In this document: positions 8,519 to 17,194 of the stretch, piece after piece
Layout: each line of letters starts with the position of its first letter
Position numbering within the stretch: the first letter of the stretch is position 1
From: VRUE01 sp036271315
GTDB lineage: Bacteria > Actinomycetota > Thermoleophilia > Solirubrobacterales > 70-9
DNA: 64,000 bases
Direction of reading: 5' to 3'
Assembly (NCBI GenBank): GCA_036271315.1
Contig: DATBAV010000005.1
Coordinates: 23,249 to 87,248, forward strand
Translations under genes and position numbers: made by a program
Notes under the pieces: model-generated
What the model saw: only the letters and a program-made list of their open reading frames with translations
What the model was told of the DNA's origin: nothing
Databases searched by the model: none

Positions 8519-8545
8519 CGGCTCGGCAGTCTAGGGTGCCGGGCC

Positions 8546-10225
8546 ATGGAGGCTCCTCCGCCCGGAAGAGTCCAATCGCTTGAGCGGCCGATGCGAATGG
8601 CGCTCTGGGCGGGCGGACCGATCGTTATCGGCGCATTCCTGCTCTGGGCGACGCGGGGCCAGACCTTCTACGCAGACGAGTGGGCCTTCTTCACACGTTC
8701 GGCCGGTTTCAATGCCGAACGGCTACTCGCGCCGCATCAGGGCAACATGGTCCTCAGCACGGTGCTCGTCTACAAGCTCGTGCTGGCGCTTGTGGGGGCC
8801 GAGAATCACCTCGCCTTCCGCCTGGTCTGGATTGGCCTCGACCTTCTCTGCGCCTGGCTGCTCTTTAGCCTGCTGCGAGTGAGGGTCGGCGATTTCGCCG
8901 CCCTGGCGGGGGCGTTGCTCGTCTCGGTCTTCGGCGCCGGCTGGGAGTTCTTCGGCAGCTCGCTCGGGATCACGGCGTTCGTCTGCGTGGCCGGGGGGCT
9001 GGGCGGATTGCTGGCCCTGGAACGAAGACGCAAAGACTGGGACGCCCTGGCTTGCCTCTTGCTCGCGATCAGTCTCGCCTCGCTCAGCACCGGCCTGGCG
9101 TTTCTGGCTGGAGCCGCGGCGCTGATCGTAATTGGGCCGCAATGGCGGCGGCGGATCTTCGTCGTGGCGATCCCGCTGCTGCTTTACGCAGCTTGGACGC
9201 TATGGGCCCGCAAATACAACTCATCCGGGGTCACCGTCGAGACCGTCGCCTCGGCCCCGGCCTCGATGGTCGATTCGCTGGCTTCGGCCAGCTCGGCCCT
9301 GTTCGGCGCTTTCCGCATCCCCGGTCCCGGCGAAGAAGGGGCTTCGAAGCTGGTCACTTTCGTAAATAAGGAACCGGGTTATTTGCTCGGCGGCTTGCTT
9401 GTGGTGGCGCTCGCCTGGCGGATCGGGACAGCGGGCTTCAAGGCTCGCGTGGCGGTGCCATTGACGATGCTCTTCGTCTACTGGCTCTCGCTGGCGTTGG
9501 TCTCACCGGCGCGGATTCCCAGCACGGGCCGCTACCAATACGCAGCATCGATCTTCATCCTGCTCTTGCTTGCCGAGGCGTGGCGGGGCTGGCGGCCTTC
9601 CCGTGGTGCGCAGGTCGGTATCGCCGTCGCCCTCCTGCTGGCGATTGTTCCCAACCTGGCAAACCTCGGCTACGCGAGTAAGTTCGTGCGGGAAACGAGT
9701 GCCAAGGACCGCGCGATCCTTGCCGTCGCCGACCACCTCGAAGACCGTGTCGCGCCGGGAACGATTCTGCAGCCGCCACCCTTCGGCATCGCCGAAGACA
9801 TGGTGATCGATTCCGATGACTACTTCAGGGCAACCCGCGAGTTCGGTTCTCCAGGGGACACAATTGGGCAGCTACCAAGTGCCGGCCCGGCGGCCCGCGA
9901 CGTGGCTGACCGCGAGTTCGTCTACCTGCTTGGTTTTGCCCCCGAGCCAGCAGCGGCTCTGCCAACGCATCGCTGTCGTACGGTGGCGCCGGGCGAAATA
10001 GGGCTTCCGGGTTTCCCGGTCCCGACCGGAGGATTCGCCTTTCAGTCCACTGATGGCAGCGACGTCACAGTCGGCTTGCGTCGCTACGGCGACGACTATT
10101 TCCGCTTCGAACCGTCGAGTGGGGGAGGCCCGTTCCGCCTCGCCGTAGGCGCAGACGGGATCGCGCGCCCGTGGTTCGCCGCCCTTGAAGCGAGTGCCCA
10201 GGTCAGGGTTTGCGCGCTGAGTTAG
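8546..10225 (+). CDS. Multi-spanning membrane protein, GT39/ArnT-like
   Basis: A 559-residue integral membrane protein with roughly ten hydrophobic segments in the first 380 residues, then a soluble, probably extracellular, C-terminal domain. Soon after the first helix comes FYADEWAFF, an acidic motif reminiscent of the DDE loop of GT-C (family 39 / ArnT-type) lipid-linked sugar transferases. ATG 8546 is chosen; ATG 8591 is also possible, and the open frame further upstream is an antisense shadow of the SDR gene. The 3' end overlaps the next, convergent membrane protein by 23 bases. Exact reaction unknown. Confidence 0.7.
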   Translation: MEAPPPGRVQSLERPMRMALWAGGPIVIGAFLLWATRGQTFYADEWAFFTRSAGFNAERLLAPHQGNMVLSTVLVYKLVLALVGAENHLAFRLVWIGLDLLCAWLLFSLLRVRVGDFAALAGALLVSVFGAGWEFFGSSLGITAFVCVAGGLGGLLALERRRKDWDALACLLLAISLASLSTGLAFLAGAAALIVIGPQWRRRIFVVAIPLLLYAAWTLWARKYNSSGVTVETVASAPASMVDSLASASSALFGAFRIPGPGEEGASKLVTFVNKEPGYLLGGLLVVALAWRIGTAGFKARVAVPLTMLFVYWLSLALVSPARIPSTGRYQYAASIFILLLLAEAWRGWRPSRGAQVGIAVALLLAIVPNLANLGYASKFVRETSAKDRAILAVADHLEDRVAPGTILQPPPFGIAEDMVIDSDDYFRATREFGSPGDTIGQLPSAGPAARDVADREFVYLLGFAPEPAAALPTHRCRTVAPGEIGLPGFPVPTGGFAFQSTDGSDVTVGLRRYGDDYFRFEPSSGGGPFRLAVGADGIARPWFAALEASAQVRVCALS

Positions 10226-12119
10226 CGCGCCGGGCCGGGCTCTGAATGGCCCGGATCGGCAGCGTGTAGAAGTCGACCTTGATCGGGCCTTCGAGGCCAG
10301 GGCCGCTGATCGTGAAGGCGGCCGGATCGGGGGCCAAGGCGAACGGCTCTGGATAGTCGGCATTGCGGGGGGCGCTGATCAGCAGCCCGTCTTCGGCCGT
10401 CCCCGGCACGAGGCGGAAGTTGGCGGCGCTCGCGGTGGACAGGTTGCCCCGGGTGAATTCGACGTAGCGTGGCTTCGCCCGGAAGAGCAGGGTGCGCACT
10501 CGTTCGAGGCCGCTCACCCCGACGCCGCGCAGGCGAGCGATCGTCAGGCTTCCCGGCGGTGCGGTTGGAACTGGAATCGGCGTGCCGAACCGTCCACTCT
10601 CGCTCGTCAGCGGCCTTTCCTGACCGCAGCGATAGGCGGTCCGGTGTAGGAGCATCCAGTAGCCGTTGATCAGGCTCGGACTGTAGGTGCAGAGCATCGT
10701 CAGCGTCGCCCGCGGTGGATTGAAACCGCTATAGCGGCCGTCGACCACGCCCGTATCGAGCTCGCGCAGGATTAGCGACGGGGCTCGCGAGGAGCGCAGC
10801 GCGTCAGTGTTCTCCCGGTCGAGCTCCGGCGTATAGGCGAGATAGTCCTGGAAGACCGGCAGCGGCCTCCAGTTGAGTCCGTAAGCCCAGGCGACGCTTG
10901 TCTGGAACGGGCTGACGTGAATTGGGCGGTCGCCGATCGCGGCGATGATCGCCGGGTCGACTGTTTCTTTGGCCTCGATTGCAGAGCGTCCAGCGTTGGT
11001 CGCGGCATAGCGGTGTGACGGCAAGAGCATCGTCCGGGTCAGATCGCGCGCCGCCTCGATGTGGGCGATCGGGTCGATTGCGCCGGAGGAGAAGTTGGCG
11101 GACACGGCGAGCACCGCGACTAGGCTGACGATCCCAGGCCAGGCGAGCGGTCGCTTCCAGCCGAGCACGAACCAGGCGGCGACGATCGCCGAGATGAAGA
11201 GGGCGACATGTCCATGGTCGGGCCTGATGAACCCTTCCTTGAAGCTGACGAAAGAAAAGAGCGCAATGAGACCGGTGAGCGCAAGGCGCCGCCGCTGCCC
11301 CAGGTCACGGTTGAGTACCCAGGTGGCGACCGTCGCGGCGACGCCGGCGCCGATCGCAAGCAGGGCATTGCCCGAGGAGCCTGGATCGCTCAACACCATC
11401 GCTTCGGAGTGCCCCGAGATAACCGAGCGGGAAAGCGAGATGTAATCAGTGAGAGCGCCGAGCGGCTGCCCAGCCGCCAGCCAGAGCAGGATCAGGGCGG
11501 CGAAGAAGGCGCCTGCGAACTGAGCGAGCTGGACCATTCCCCGGCGGGGCGGATCGGCGAGCAACGCTACCCCGCCGAGCAGCAATATCTCGATTCCGAG
11601 GTTCAGCTTGAGCAGGAGAGCGAACGCCGCGAGCGCTCCAATTGCGGGCGGAAACGCTGACCGCAGGCGCGGGCCGGCCCGCCCTGCGGCGACGCTCGCC
11701 GCCAGAATCAAGGCGATCGTCACAAGCGGCGAGCCGAGAAAGCTGCAGGCGAAGACGGCGACGACGACGGCGAAGAGGCGGTCGAAGATCCGCAGGGCAG
11801 CCCAGAGGACGAGCGTGCAGGCGAGGATGTGAACGATCGCCGTGTAGGCAACGGCAGCGGCACCGAGGTCCTGGTACCAAAGCGTGGGCACCGCGAGAAA
11901 GCCGAGCGGCCCGTAGGTGAAGATCACGTCGCGGCCGAAGACGAGCCCGTCGTGCGTCGCCATTTGAAGACCTGCTCCCCAGGATGGATCGAGGCCCGGG
12001 GTCGGCGTCAGCGGCAGGGTCGGAAAGGTGAGGACGGCGACGACGAGGCCTAGGAAGGGCAATGACATGAACATCTGCTCGAGTTTCGCGAGCAATTCCG
12101 TCAGCTTGCCCCCCGCCAC
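10203..12119 (-). CDS. Large multi-spanning membrane protein of the polysaccharide locus
   Basis: A 638-residue protein with about twelve hydrophobic segments in residues 15-340 and a soluble C-terminal half. An acidic LDPSWGAGLQMATHDG loop follows the first transmembrane helix, as in GT-C glycosyltransferases or other polyprenyl-phosphosugar-using membrane enzymes. The length and N-terminal topology parallel the convergent neighbour at 8546-10225, with little obvious sequence similarity. No family assignment is safe. Context (nucleotide-sugar enzymes on both sides) suggests a late step in surface glycan assembly. Confidence 0.65.
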   Translation of the reverse strand: MAGGKLTELLAKLEQMFMSLPFLGLVVAVLTFPTLPLTPTPGLDPSWGAGLQMATHDGLVFGRDVIFTYGPLGFLAVPTLWYQDLGAAAVAYTAIVHILACTLVLWAALRIFDRLFAVVVAVFACSFLGSPLVTIALILAASVAAGRAGPRLRSAFPPAIGALAAFALLLKLNLGIEILLLGGVALLADPPRRGMVQLAQFAGAFFAALILLWLAAGQPLGALTDYISLSRSVISGHSEAMVLSDPGSSGNALLAIGAGVAATVATWVLNRDLGQRRRLALTGLIALFSFVSFKEGFIRPDHGHVALFISAIVAAWFVLGWKRPLAWPGIVSLVAVLAVSANFSSGAIDPIAHIEAARDLTRTMLLPSHRYAATNAGRSAIEAKETVDPAIIAAIGDRPIHVSPFQTSVAWAYGLNWRPLPVFQDYLAYTPELDRENTDALRSSRAPSLILRELDTGVVDGRYSGFNPPRATLTMLCTYSPSLINGYWMLLHRTAYRCGQERPLTSESGRFGTPIPVPTAPPGSLTIARLRGVGVSGLERVRTLLFRAKPRYVEFTRGNLSTASAANFRLVPGTAEDGLLISAPRNADYPEPFALAPDPAAFTISGPGLEGPIKVDFYTLPIRAIQSPARRANSARKP

Positions 12120-12168
12120 CGCGAGGATCCTAACTGCACCGTCGGCTCCGTATTGATATTCAACCCGA

Positions 12169-12954
12169 ATGCCTAAGGCGAGCTCCCGAGTTGCATCGCA
12201 GCGTCCGCGCGTGGCCCCAGTGATGCTGAACCAGCTGGCGCGTTACAGCGCCGTGGTGCCTTTGGTCGAAGAGTGCAGCGGCGAGACGCTGCTCGAGGTG
12301 GGTAGCGGCAGCGAGGGTATTGCTCGCTTTGCTGATGGGCGTTGGGCGGTAACCGTCTGCGATCGGGACTTCACCGATTACGGCTCCCTCGCCGAGGTTC
12401 CCGAGGATGGGCTCCGCAGGGTCCAGGGCGACGTCACCAAGCTGCCCTTCGCCGATCGTGAGTTCGACGTGGTCGTGGCGCTCGATCTGCTCGAGCACCT
12501 GCCTGCCGAGCTGCGGCCCGTTGCGCTCATCGAGCTGGCCCGGGTTAGCCGCTTCCGGCTCATTGCCGGTTGTCCCTGCGGCGACAGGGCGCTCGCCGCT
12601 GATCGTTCCCTCGCCCGTTACTACGCCGTCCAACCCCGGGCCACACCGCCTTGGTTGGTGGAGCACCTTGAAAACGGCTTCCCGGATGCCGACCTCCTCA
12701 CTCACTCACTCACTCCTTTTGGGGCGGTGAGGCTGGTTCCAAACGACCGTGTCGGCGCTCATCTTGCCGTTTCGCTACTGGAGGGAACCCCCTACGTGGC
12801 CCGCTTGGCGCTTCGCCTCGCCCGTCGGCTCGAGCCTGGGATCGAACGGCCCGGTGGGACCTCATCGCCAAGTGCGCGGCGCTGGATCAATGCTCTGCGG
12901 GGCGGTGACCGCGAGCCCGCCTACCGCCAGATCGCCGTTCTCGACCGCGGCTGA
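12169..12954 (+). CDS. SAM-dependent methyltransferase (class I)
   Basis: A 261-residue class I methyltransferase. Motif I is LLEVGSGSEGIARF, an acidic DRDF ends strand 2, and VVVALDLLEHLP is motif IV as in Methyltransf_11 proteins. The arginine-rich C terminus has no match I recognise. It lies alone between a membrane protein gene (divergent, 49 bases) and a Gmd-like dehydratase (same strand, 54 bases), so it may be co-transcribed with the dehydratase. Probable role: methylation of a sugar or lipid intermediate of the polysaccharide. Confidence 0.8.
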   Translation: MPKASSRVASQRPRVAPVMLNQLARYSAVVPLVEECSGETLLEVGSGSEGIARFADGRWAVTVCDRDFTDYGSLAEVPEDGLRRVQGDVTKLPFADREFDVVVALDLLEHLPAELRPVALIELARVSRFRLIAGCPCGDRALAADRSLARYYAVQPRATPPWLVEHLENGFPDADLLTHSLTPFGAVRLVPNDRVGAHLAVSLLEGTPYVARLALRLARRLEPGIERPGGTSSPSARRWINALRGGDREPAYRQIAVLDRG

Positions 12955-13008
12955 TCCATGCTCAGCCGCGGTACCGCTGGCGGCGATGCGTCGCCATAGG
13001 ATGTCTAC

Positions 13009-13965
13009 TTGGCCAAGCGTGCGCTGATTACCGGGATCACCGGCCAGGACGGCAGCTACCTCGCCGAGCTGCTGCTTGCCAAGGGCTACGACGTTCACGG
13101 TCTGGTTCGGCCGCGAACCGCAGAGGACGAGAAGCTCCAGGTTGACGAACGGGTCAGCCTGCACTTAGGGGACATGGGCAATCAGCAGTCGATTGCCGAG
13201 GCGATTCGGGTCTCCGAGCCCGACGAGGTCTACAACCTTGCCGCGCTTTCGCATGTTGTGACCTCCTGGGGGCGGGCGACCGTGGCAGCGGACTGCACTG
13301 GAATCGGAGCTCTGCGCGTACTGGAGGCGATTCGCGAAATACGCCCGGATGCCCGCCTTTTCCAAGCGTCTTCGAGCGAGATCTTTCCTGGGTCCGGCGG
13401 AGTGCCCCAGGACGAGTCCACCCCCATATCCCCCAGGACTCCATACGGGGCCGCGAAGGCCTATGCGCACTTCCTCACCGCCAGTTATCGGAACCGCTAC
13501 GGCTTGTTCGCCTGCTCGGGAATCCTCTTCAACCACGAGAGCCCCCGCCGAGGCCTCGAGTTTGTCTCCCGCAAGGTGTCGCGTGCCGCCGCGGCGATCA
13601 AGCTGGGGCTGGCCTCTGAGGTGATGTTGGGAAACCTGGAGAGCCGTCGCGACTGGGGTTATGCCCCCGAGTTTGTCGATGCGATGTGGCGGATGTTGCA
13701 GCTAGACGAACCTGAAGACTTCGTAATAGGAACGGGCAGGGACCATTCGGTCCGCGACTTGGTTGATATCGCCTTCCAGGCGGTTGGCCTCGACCCCGAC
13801 CAGTACCTGCGAATGGATCCCGCGTCCATGCGCTGGGAGGATCGAGATTTTGCGCTGGCGGATCCGAGCAAGGCCAGGGATCGCCTTGGATGGGTTGCGA
13901 GCACCGAGCTCGCCGAGCTGGTGCGGATGATGGTTGCTACCGACCTCGAGCAGCTACGCGCTTAG
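13009..13965 (+). CDS. GDP-mannose 4,6-dehydratase-like SDR (diverged copy)
   Basis: A 318-residue SDR of the Gmd family: ITGITGQDGSYLAELLL at the N terminus, EVYNLAALSHV, QASSSEIFPGS and PYGAAKAY (Tyr and Lys), then LFNHESPRRG. It is closely related to the copy at 15330-16331 but shorter than typical Gmd, and differs in the loop after SSSE, where the usual FGK is changed. TTG 13009 is the start, with AGGA upstream. Probably dehydrates a GDP-hexose to a 4-keto-6-deoxy sugar; substrate or second step may differ from the paralog. The stop overlaps the convergent methyltransferase by 4 bases. Confidence 0.85.
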   Translation: MAKRALITGITGQDGSYLAELLLAKGYDVHGLVRPRTAEDEKLQVDERVSLHLGDMGNQQSIAEAIRVSEPDEVYNLAALSHVVTSWGRATVAADCTGIGALRVLEAIREIRPDARLFQASSSEIFPGSGGVPQDESTPISPRTPYGAAKAYAHFLTASYRNRYGLFACSGILFNHESPRRGLEFVSRKVSRAAAAIKLGLASEVMLGNLESRRDWGYAPEFVDAMWRMLQLDEPEDFVIGTGRDHSVRDLVDIAFQAVGLDPDQYLRMDPASMRWEDRDFALADPSKARDRLGWVASTELAELVRMMVATDLEQLRA

Positions 13966-15272
13966 TTTTCCTCGACCCCTCCCGGCCCCACGATGTGGAC
14001 CCGCGGAAGAGGCACGATGAACCTGCCTCCGCCTTCCAGGAAGGCGGACTCTCGCTCGAGAAACTCCTCGAGGAAATGCCAGGGGAGGACGAGGTAGTAG
14101 TCCGGTTTCATCGAGCGCGATTCTTCCTCGCTGACGATAGGAATATTGGTGCGGATTGTCCGCGACCCCCACTTGTCCTCGTTGCGATCGGCGGCGCAGG
14201 CGATCAGCTCGCTGTCGAGGCCGGCGTACTGAAGGATCGTGTTCCCCTTCGTCGATGCCCCATAGGCGTGGATCGACTTGCCTTGAGCGACGAGCGATCG
14301 ACACAACTCCGAAAGTTCATCCCGCACCGTTTCTGAGCCCTTCGCGAACTCGGTATAGGGATCCGCCTTGTCGAGTCCGAGCTCGAACTCGCTCAGTCGC
14401 AGATTTTGGATCGCCTTGGCGTACTCCGGGCGGATCTGCCGTTGCTTGCCATGGCCGATCATCAGCCTGATCGAGCCGCCGTTTACGTCGTTGACACTGG
14501 CCGCAACCGTTTCCAGGCCAGCGTCGGCGAAAAGCCGCTCGAGGACGGCCAGCGAGTAGTACTCCAGGTGCTCGTGGACGATCGCGTCGAAGGCGTTGCG
14601 CTCGAGCATCAGTGGCAGATAGTGGAGCTCCATGACCCAAACGCCGTCCTCGGCCAGGCTTGCGGCGACATCGCGAACGAAGTCAGCCGGATTCTCAAGG
14701 TCGTAGAACATCGCAATGCTGGTGATCACCTTGGCCTTGCGATTGGGATGTCGCTCTGCGAGGGGCGCGTGGGCGAAGAAATCGTTGACCACCTCATAGC
14801 CCTTGGCAACCGCATAGCGGGAGACGTCGGAGGGGTCGAAGCCCAGATAGTCGAGACTCTCGGTCTCGTACCCGTCGAGCAGAGTGCCGTCGTTGCAGCC
14901 AATGTCGATGACGAGGTCGCCGGCGGAAAGGCCGATCAGGCCCTCGGCTTCGCGAGCGATCTCGTGCAGGTTCTCGGTCATCGTCCGGTTGACCCCGCTG
15001 CGGTACCAATAAGAGCGGTAGAGGATCGAGCCGGGGACGGTGTGGCGGGTCTGGATCAAACCGCAGGCGTTCTGGTCCGCCGTCATGTCGCAGCGGACGA
15101 GTTCGAGGGGCACCAGGCGTTTGACCGGATCGGCGCCGCCAGGATCGGCGAAGGCACCGGCGATGCACTGGTCGCCGAGGTTGATCACTGGAGCCAGCTC
15201 AGTTGAGCCGCATATCCGGCAGCTCGTCCGAGTCCGCAAGCTGGTGGGGTTCGACTGGGCGGCCTCTGGCAC
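13962..15272 (-). CDS. Sugar C-methyltransferase (zinc-finger N domain, class I MT, C-terminal Rossmann)
   Basis: A 436-residue three-domain protein of the NDP-hexose C-methyltransferase type. About residues 15-75: zinc site with CRICGS and later cysteines (RCDMTADQNAC). About 85-250: SAM-binding fold with VIDIGCNDGTLL. C-terminal about 300-420: a substrate-binding Rossmann-like part with AYGASTKGNTILQYAG. Relatives (TylC3/NovU type) add a methyl group to C3 or C5 of a 4-keto-6-deoxy NDP sugar, which would fit the Gmd-like dehydratases on both sides. The listed start is GTG 15272; no convincing Shine-Dalgarno is visible. Confidence 0.87.
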   Translation of the reverse strand: MPEAAQSNPTSLRTRTSCRICGSTELAPVINLGDQCIAGAFADPGGADPVKRLVPLELVRCDMTADQNACGLIQTRHTVPGSILYRSYWYRSGVNRTMTENLHEIAREAEGLIGLSAGDLVIDIGCNDGTLLDGYETESLDYLGFDPSDVSRYAVAKGYEVVNDFFAHAPLAERHPNRKAKVITSIAMFYDLENPADFVRDVAASLAEDGVWVMELHYLPLMLERNAFDAIVHEHLEYYSLAVLERLFADAGLETVAASVNDVNGGSIRLMIGHGKQRQIRPEYAKAIQNLRLSEFELGLDKADPYTEFAKGSETVRDELSELCRSLVAQGKSIHAYGASTKGNTILQYAGLDSELIACAADRNEDKWGSRTIRTNIPIVSEEESRSMKPDYYLVLPWHFLEEFLERESAFLEGGGRFIVPLPRVHIVGPGGVEEN

Positions 15273-15329
15273 GGCGCGGCACGCTACCAGCTAAGGCGAG
15301 GGGCCACGATTTCGTCGGACCGCAATCGA

Positions 15330-16331
15330 ATGTACGCTCCCGGCGTGGCAAGCAAGCGCGCCCTCATCACAGGAGTCACCGGCCAAGACGGCAGCTACCT
15401 GGCCGAGCTGCTGCTCGAAAAGGGTTACGAGGTACATGGCATGGTCCGGCGGCTCTCGAGCGAGAACCACGACCGTTTGCAGCAGATCAGGGATCGCATC
15501 AGTCTGCACACGGGCGATTTGCTCGATCAGCGCTCTCTGGTTGACGTGATTCGGCGTTCCGAGCCCGATGAGATCTACAACCTGGCCGCCATGTCCTTCG
15601 TCGCCGCGTCTTGGACCCAGCCGACGCTGACCGCTGAGTTCACCGGCGTCGGGGTCACGAGGCTGCTCGAGGCGGTGAGGGAAACTCGTCCCGAGGCACG
15701 CTTCTATCAGGCCTCCTCGAGCGAGATGTTTGGCAAGGTCCTGGAGACGCCTCAGAGCGAGACGACGCCCTTCTACCCACGCAGTCCCTATGGAGTGGCG
15801 AAGGTCTACGGCCATTTCATCACCGTCAACTACCGCGAGAGCTACGGTCTCTTCGCCTGCTCGGGAATCCTCTTTAACCACGAGAGCCCTCGTCGCGGCC
15901 TCGAGTTCGTGACCCGGAAGGTCACCCACGCAGCTGCCGCGATCAAGCTGGGGCTTGCCGACGAGCTTGCCCTCGGCAACCTCGACGCCCGTCGTGACTG
16001 GGGTTACGCGCCCGACTACGTCGAGGCGATGTGGCTCATGTTGCAGCAACCGGAGGCCGAGGACTTCGTGATCGGCACTGGCAAGGACCACACGGTCAGG
16101 GAACTGGTCGATATCGCCTTTGCTGAGGTTGAGCTCGAGCCGAAGGACTACGTCCGCCAGGACTCTGAGTTCATGCGCCCAGCGGAGGTCGACTTGCTGA
16201 TCGCCGATCCGGCCAAGGCAAAAGAGGAGCTTGGCTGGGCGCCGAAGGTGGACTTCGAGGAATTGGTCCGGCTGATGGTTCGGGCCGACCTCGAGCGTCT
16301 CCGTGCGGGCGTTCCTACCGCTTCGGCCTGA
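15330..16331 (+). CDS. gmd: GDP-mannose 4,6-dehydratase
   Basis: A 333-residue extended SDR with all Gmd hallmarks: ITGVTGQDGSYLAELLL, MVRRLSSEN, EIYNLAAMSFV, QASSSEMFGKV, SPYGVAKVY and LFNHESPRRGLEFV. The enzyme converts GDP-mannose to GDP-4-keto-6-deoxymannose, precursor of GDP-rhamnose, GDP-fucose and related sugars. No clear GDP-fucose synthase or GDP-rhamnose reductase is adjacent; the other copy at 13009, or the SDRs at 6.4-8.5 kb, may take the next step. ATG 15330 is listed; GTG 15345 would also be sound. Single gene between two convergent or divergent neighbours. Confidence 0.9.
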   Translation: MYAPGVASKRALITGVTGQDGSYLAELLLEKGYEVHGMVRRLSSENHDRLQQIRDRISLHTGDLLDQRSLVDVIRRSEPDEIYNLAAMSFVAASWTQPTLTAEFTGVGVTRLLEAVRETRPEARFYQASSSEMFGKVLETPQSETTPFYPRSPYGVAKVYGHFITVNYRESYGLFACSGILFNHESPRRGLEFVTRKVTHAAAAIKLGLADELALGNLDARRDWGYAPDYVEAMWLMLQQPEAEDFVIGTGKDHTVRELVDIAFAEVELEPKDYVRQDSEFMRPAEVDLLIADPAKAKEELGWAPKVDFEELVRLMVRADLERLRAGVPTASA

Positions 16332-16345
16332 CCGAACAATCGCGG

Positions 16346-17194
16346 TTAGATCGTCACGCTGGCACAGGCAACCGCTCGCGCCGCGGCGGCTTTGTCCTCC
16401 GGCCAGCGGGCTTCTCTGGTGAAGTCGTGGTAGACGGCGTCTGCTGCTCCAGCCGCGTCGCTGAGGTTCCAGCCGTTGCTGTCGTAGGCGAAGATCTCCA
16501 CCTTCGCCTCCTTCGGCTCGAGCGACTCGACCAGGTCGTTGACGTCCGCCTCGTCGAGCTGGCGCGACCAGCCCATATCGATCCTCTTGCCGAACGGGAC
16601 GCTGATCAATATGCGGCCGCCGGGCTTTGTCACGCGGCGGAGCTCTGCGAGGGCAAGCTTGGTCTCCACCTGGGGATCCGGGACCTGACCGGCGTCATCG
16701 CCGTAGAAGGTGTTGTCCATCCCGACGTGCTCGAGCGTCGAAAGCGAGAACACGGTGTCAAACCAATCGTCCGCGAAAGGCAGCTCCCTCATGTCGCCGT
16801 AGTGGTAAGAGACGCCGAGCTCGGGAAAGGATTCGGGCTCCGGAGCGAGGGTCGAGATCGTCAGCGAGTCGAGGCCCGGCAGGAACCTCGGCAGGAGAAA
16901 GGAGTGGTTGAGGATCGAGCCGGCATCGAGTGCCTTTCCGGCTGGCGAGGCCGCGAGCAGCCACGGGTACTCGATCACCCGCTCGTCGAAGCCGTAGCCG
17001 AGGCCGCCGGGGAGCCTTTCGCCGCGCTGAATCGCCTCGACGAGCTGGTTGCAGTCGACCGCAGCTTCGAGCAAGCGCTGCCGCCTGCGCATGTAGGTGC
17101 GCCGCCACTGCCTCAGCGGCGGCCGGTAGCCGCTCGCGAGCCTCGCCAGGCAGTCGCCCCCGCTCACGCCCGCGGTCCCCGACTCATGTGGCAT
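16346..17194 (-). CDS. SAM-dependent methyltransferase
   Basis: A 282-residue protein with a methyltransferase core in the C-terminal two-thirds: ALDAGSILNHSF in the motif-I position (glycine-poor), then YHYGDMRELPFADDWFDTVFSLSTLEHVG and GGRILISVPFG. Start at ATG 17194, which overlaps the stop of the upstream GT2 gene by 11 bases; the longer frame to 17410 is a shadow of that gene. It is the last gene of the operon 21967-16346 (flippase, GT, GT, GT2, methyltransferase). Probably modifies a sugar residue or chain end; the degenerate motif I leaves activity slightly uncertain. Confidence 0.78.
   Translation of the reverse strand: MPHESGTAGVSGGDCLARLASGYRPPLRQWRRTYMRRRQRLLEAAVDCNQLVEAIQRGERLPGGLGYGFDERVIEYPWLLAASPAGKALDAGSILNHSFLLPRFLPGLDSLTISTLAPEPESFPELGVSYHYGDMRELPFADDWFDTVFSLSTLEHVGMDNTFYGDDAGQVPDPQVETKLALAELRRVTKPGGRILISVPFGKRIDMGWSRQLDEADVNDLVESLEPKEAKVEIFAYDSNGWNLSDAAGAADAVYHDFTREARWPEDKAAAARAVACASVTI

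Noticed and set aside
7787..8545. N-terminal extension of the membrane protein starting at 7787
   Set aside because: The extra 250 residues are antisense to the SDR gene and lack hydrophobic or domain features; ATG 8546 starts the real protein.
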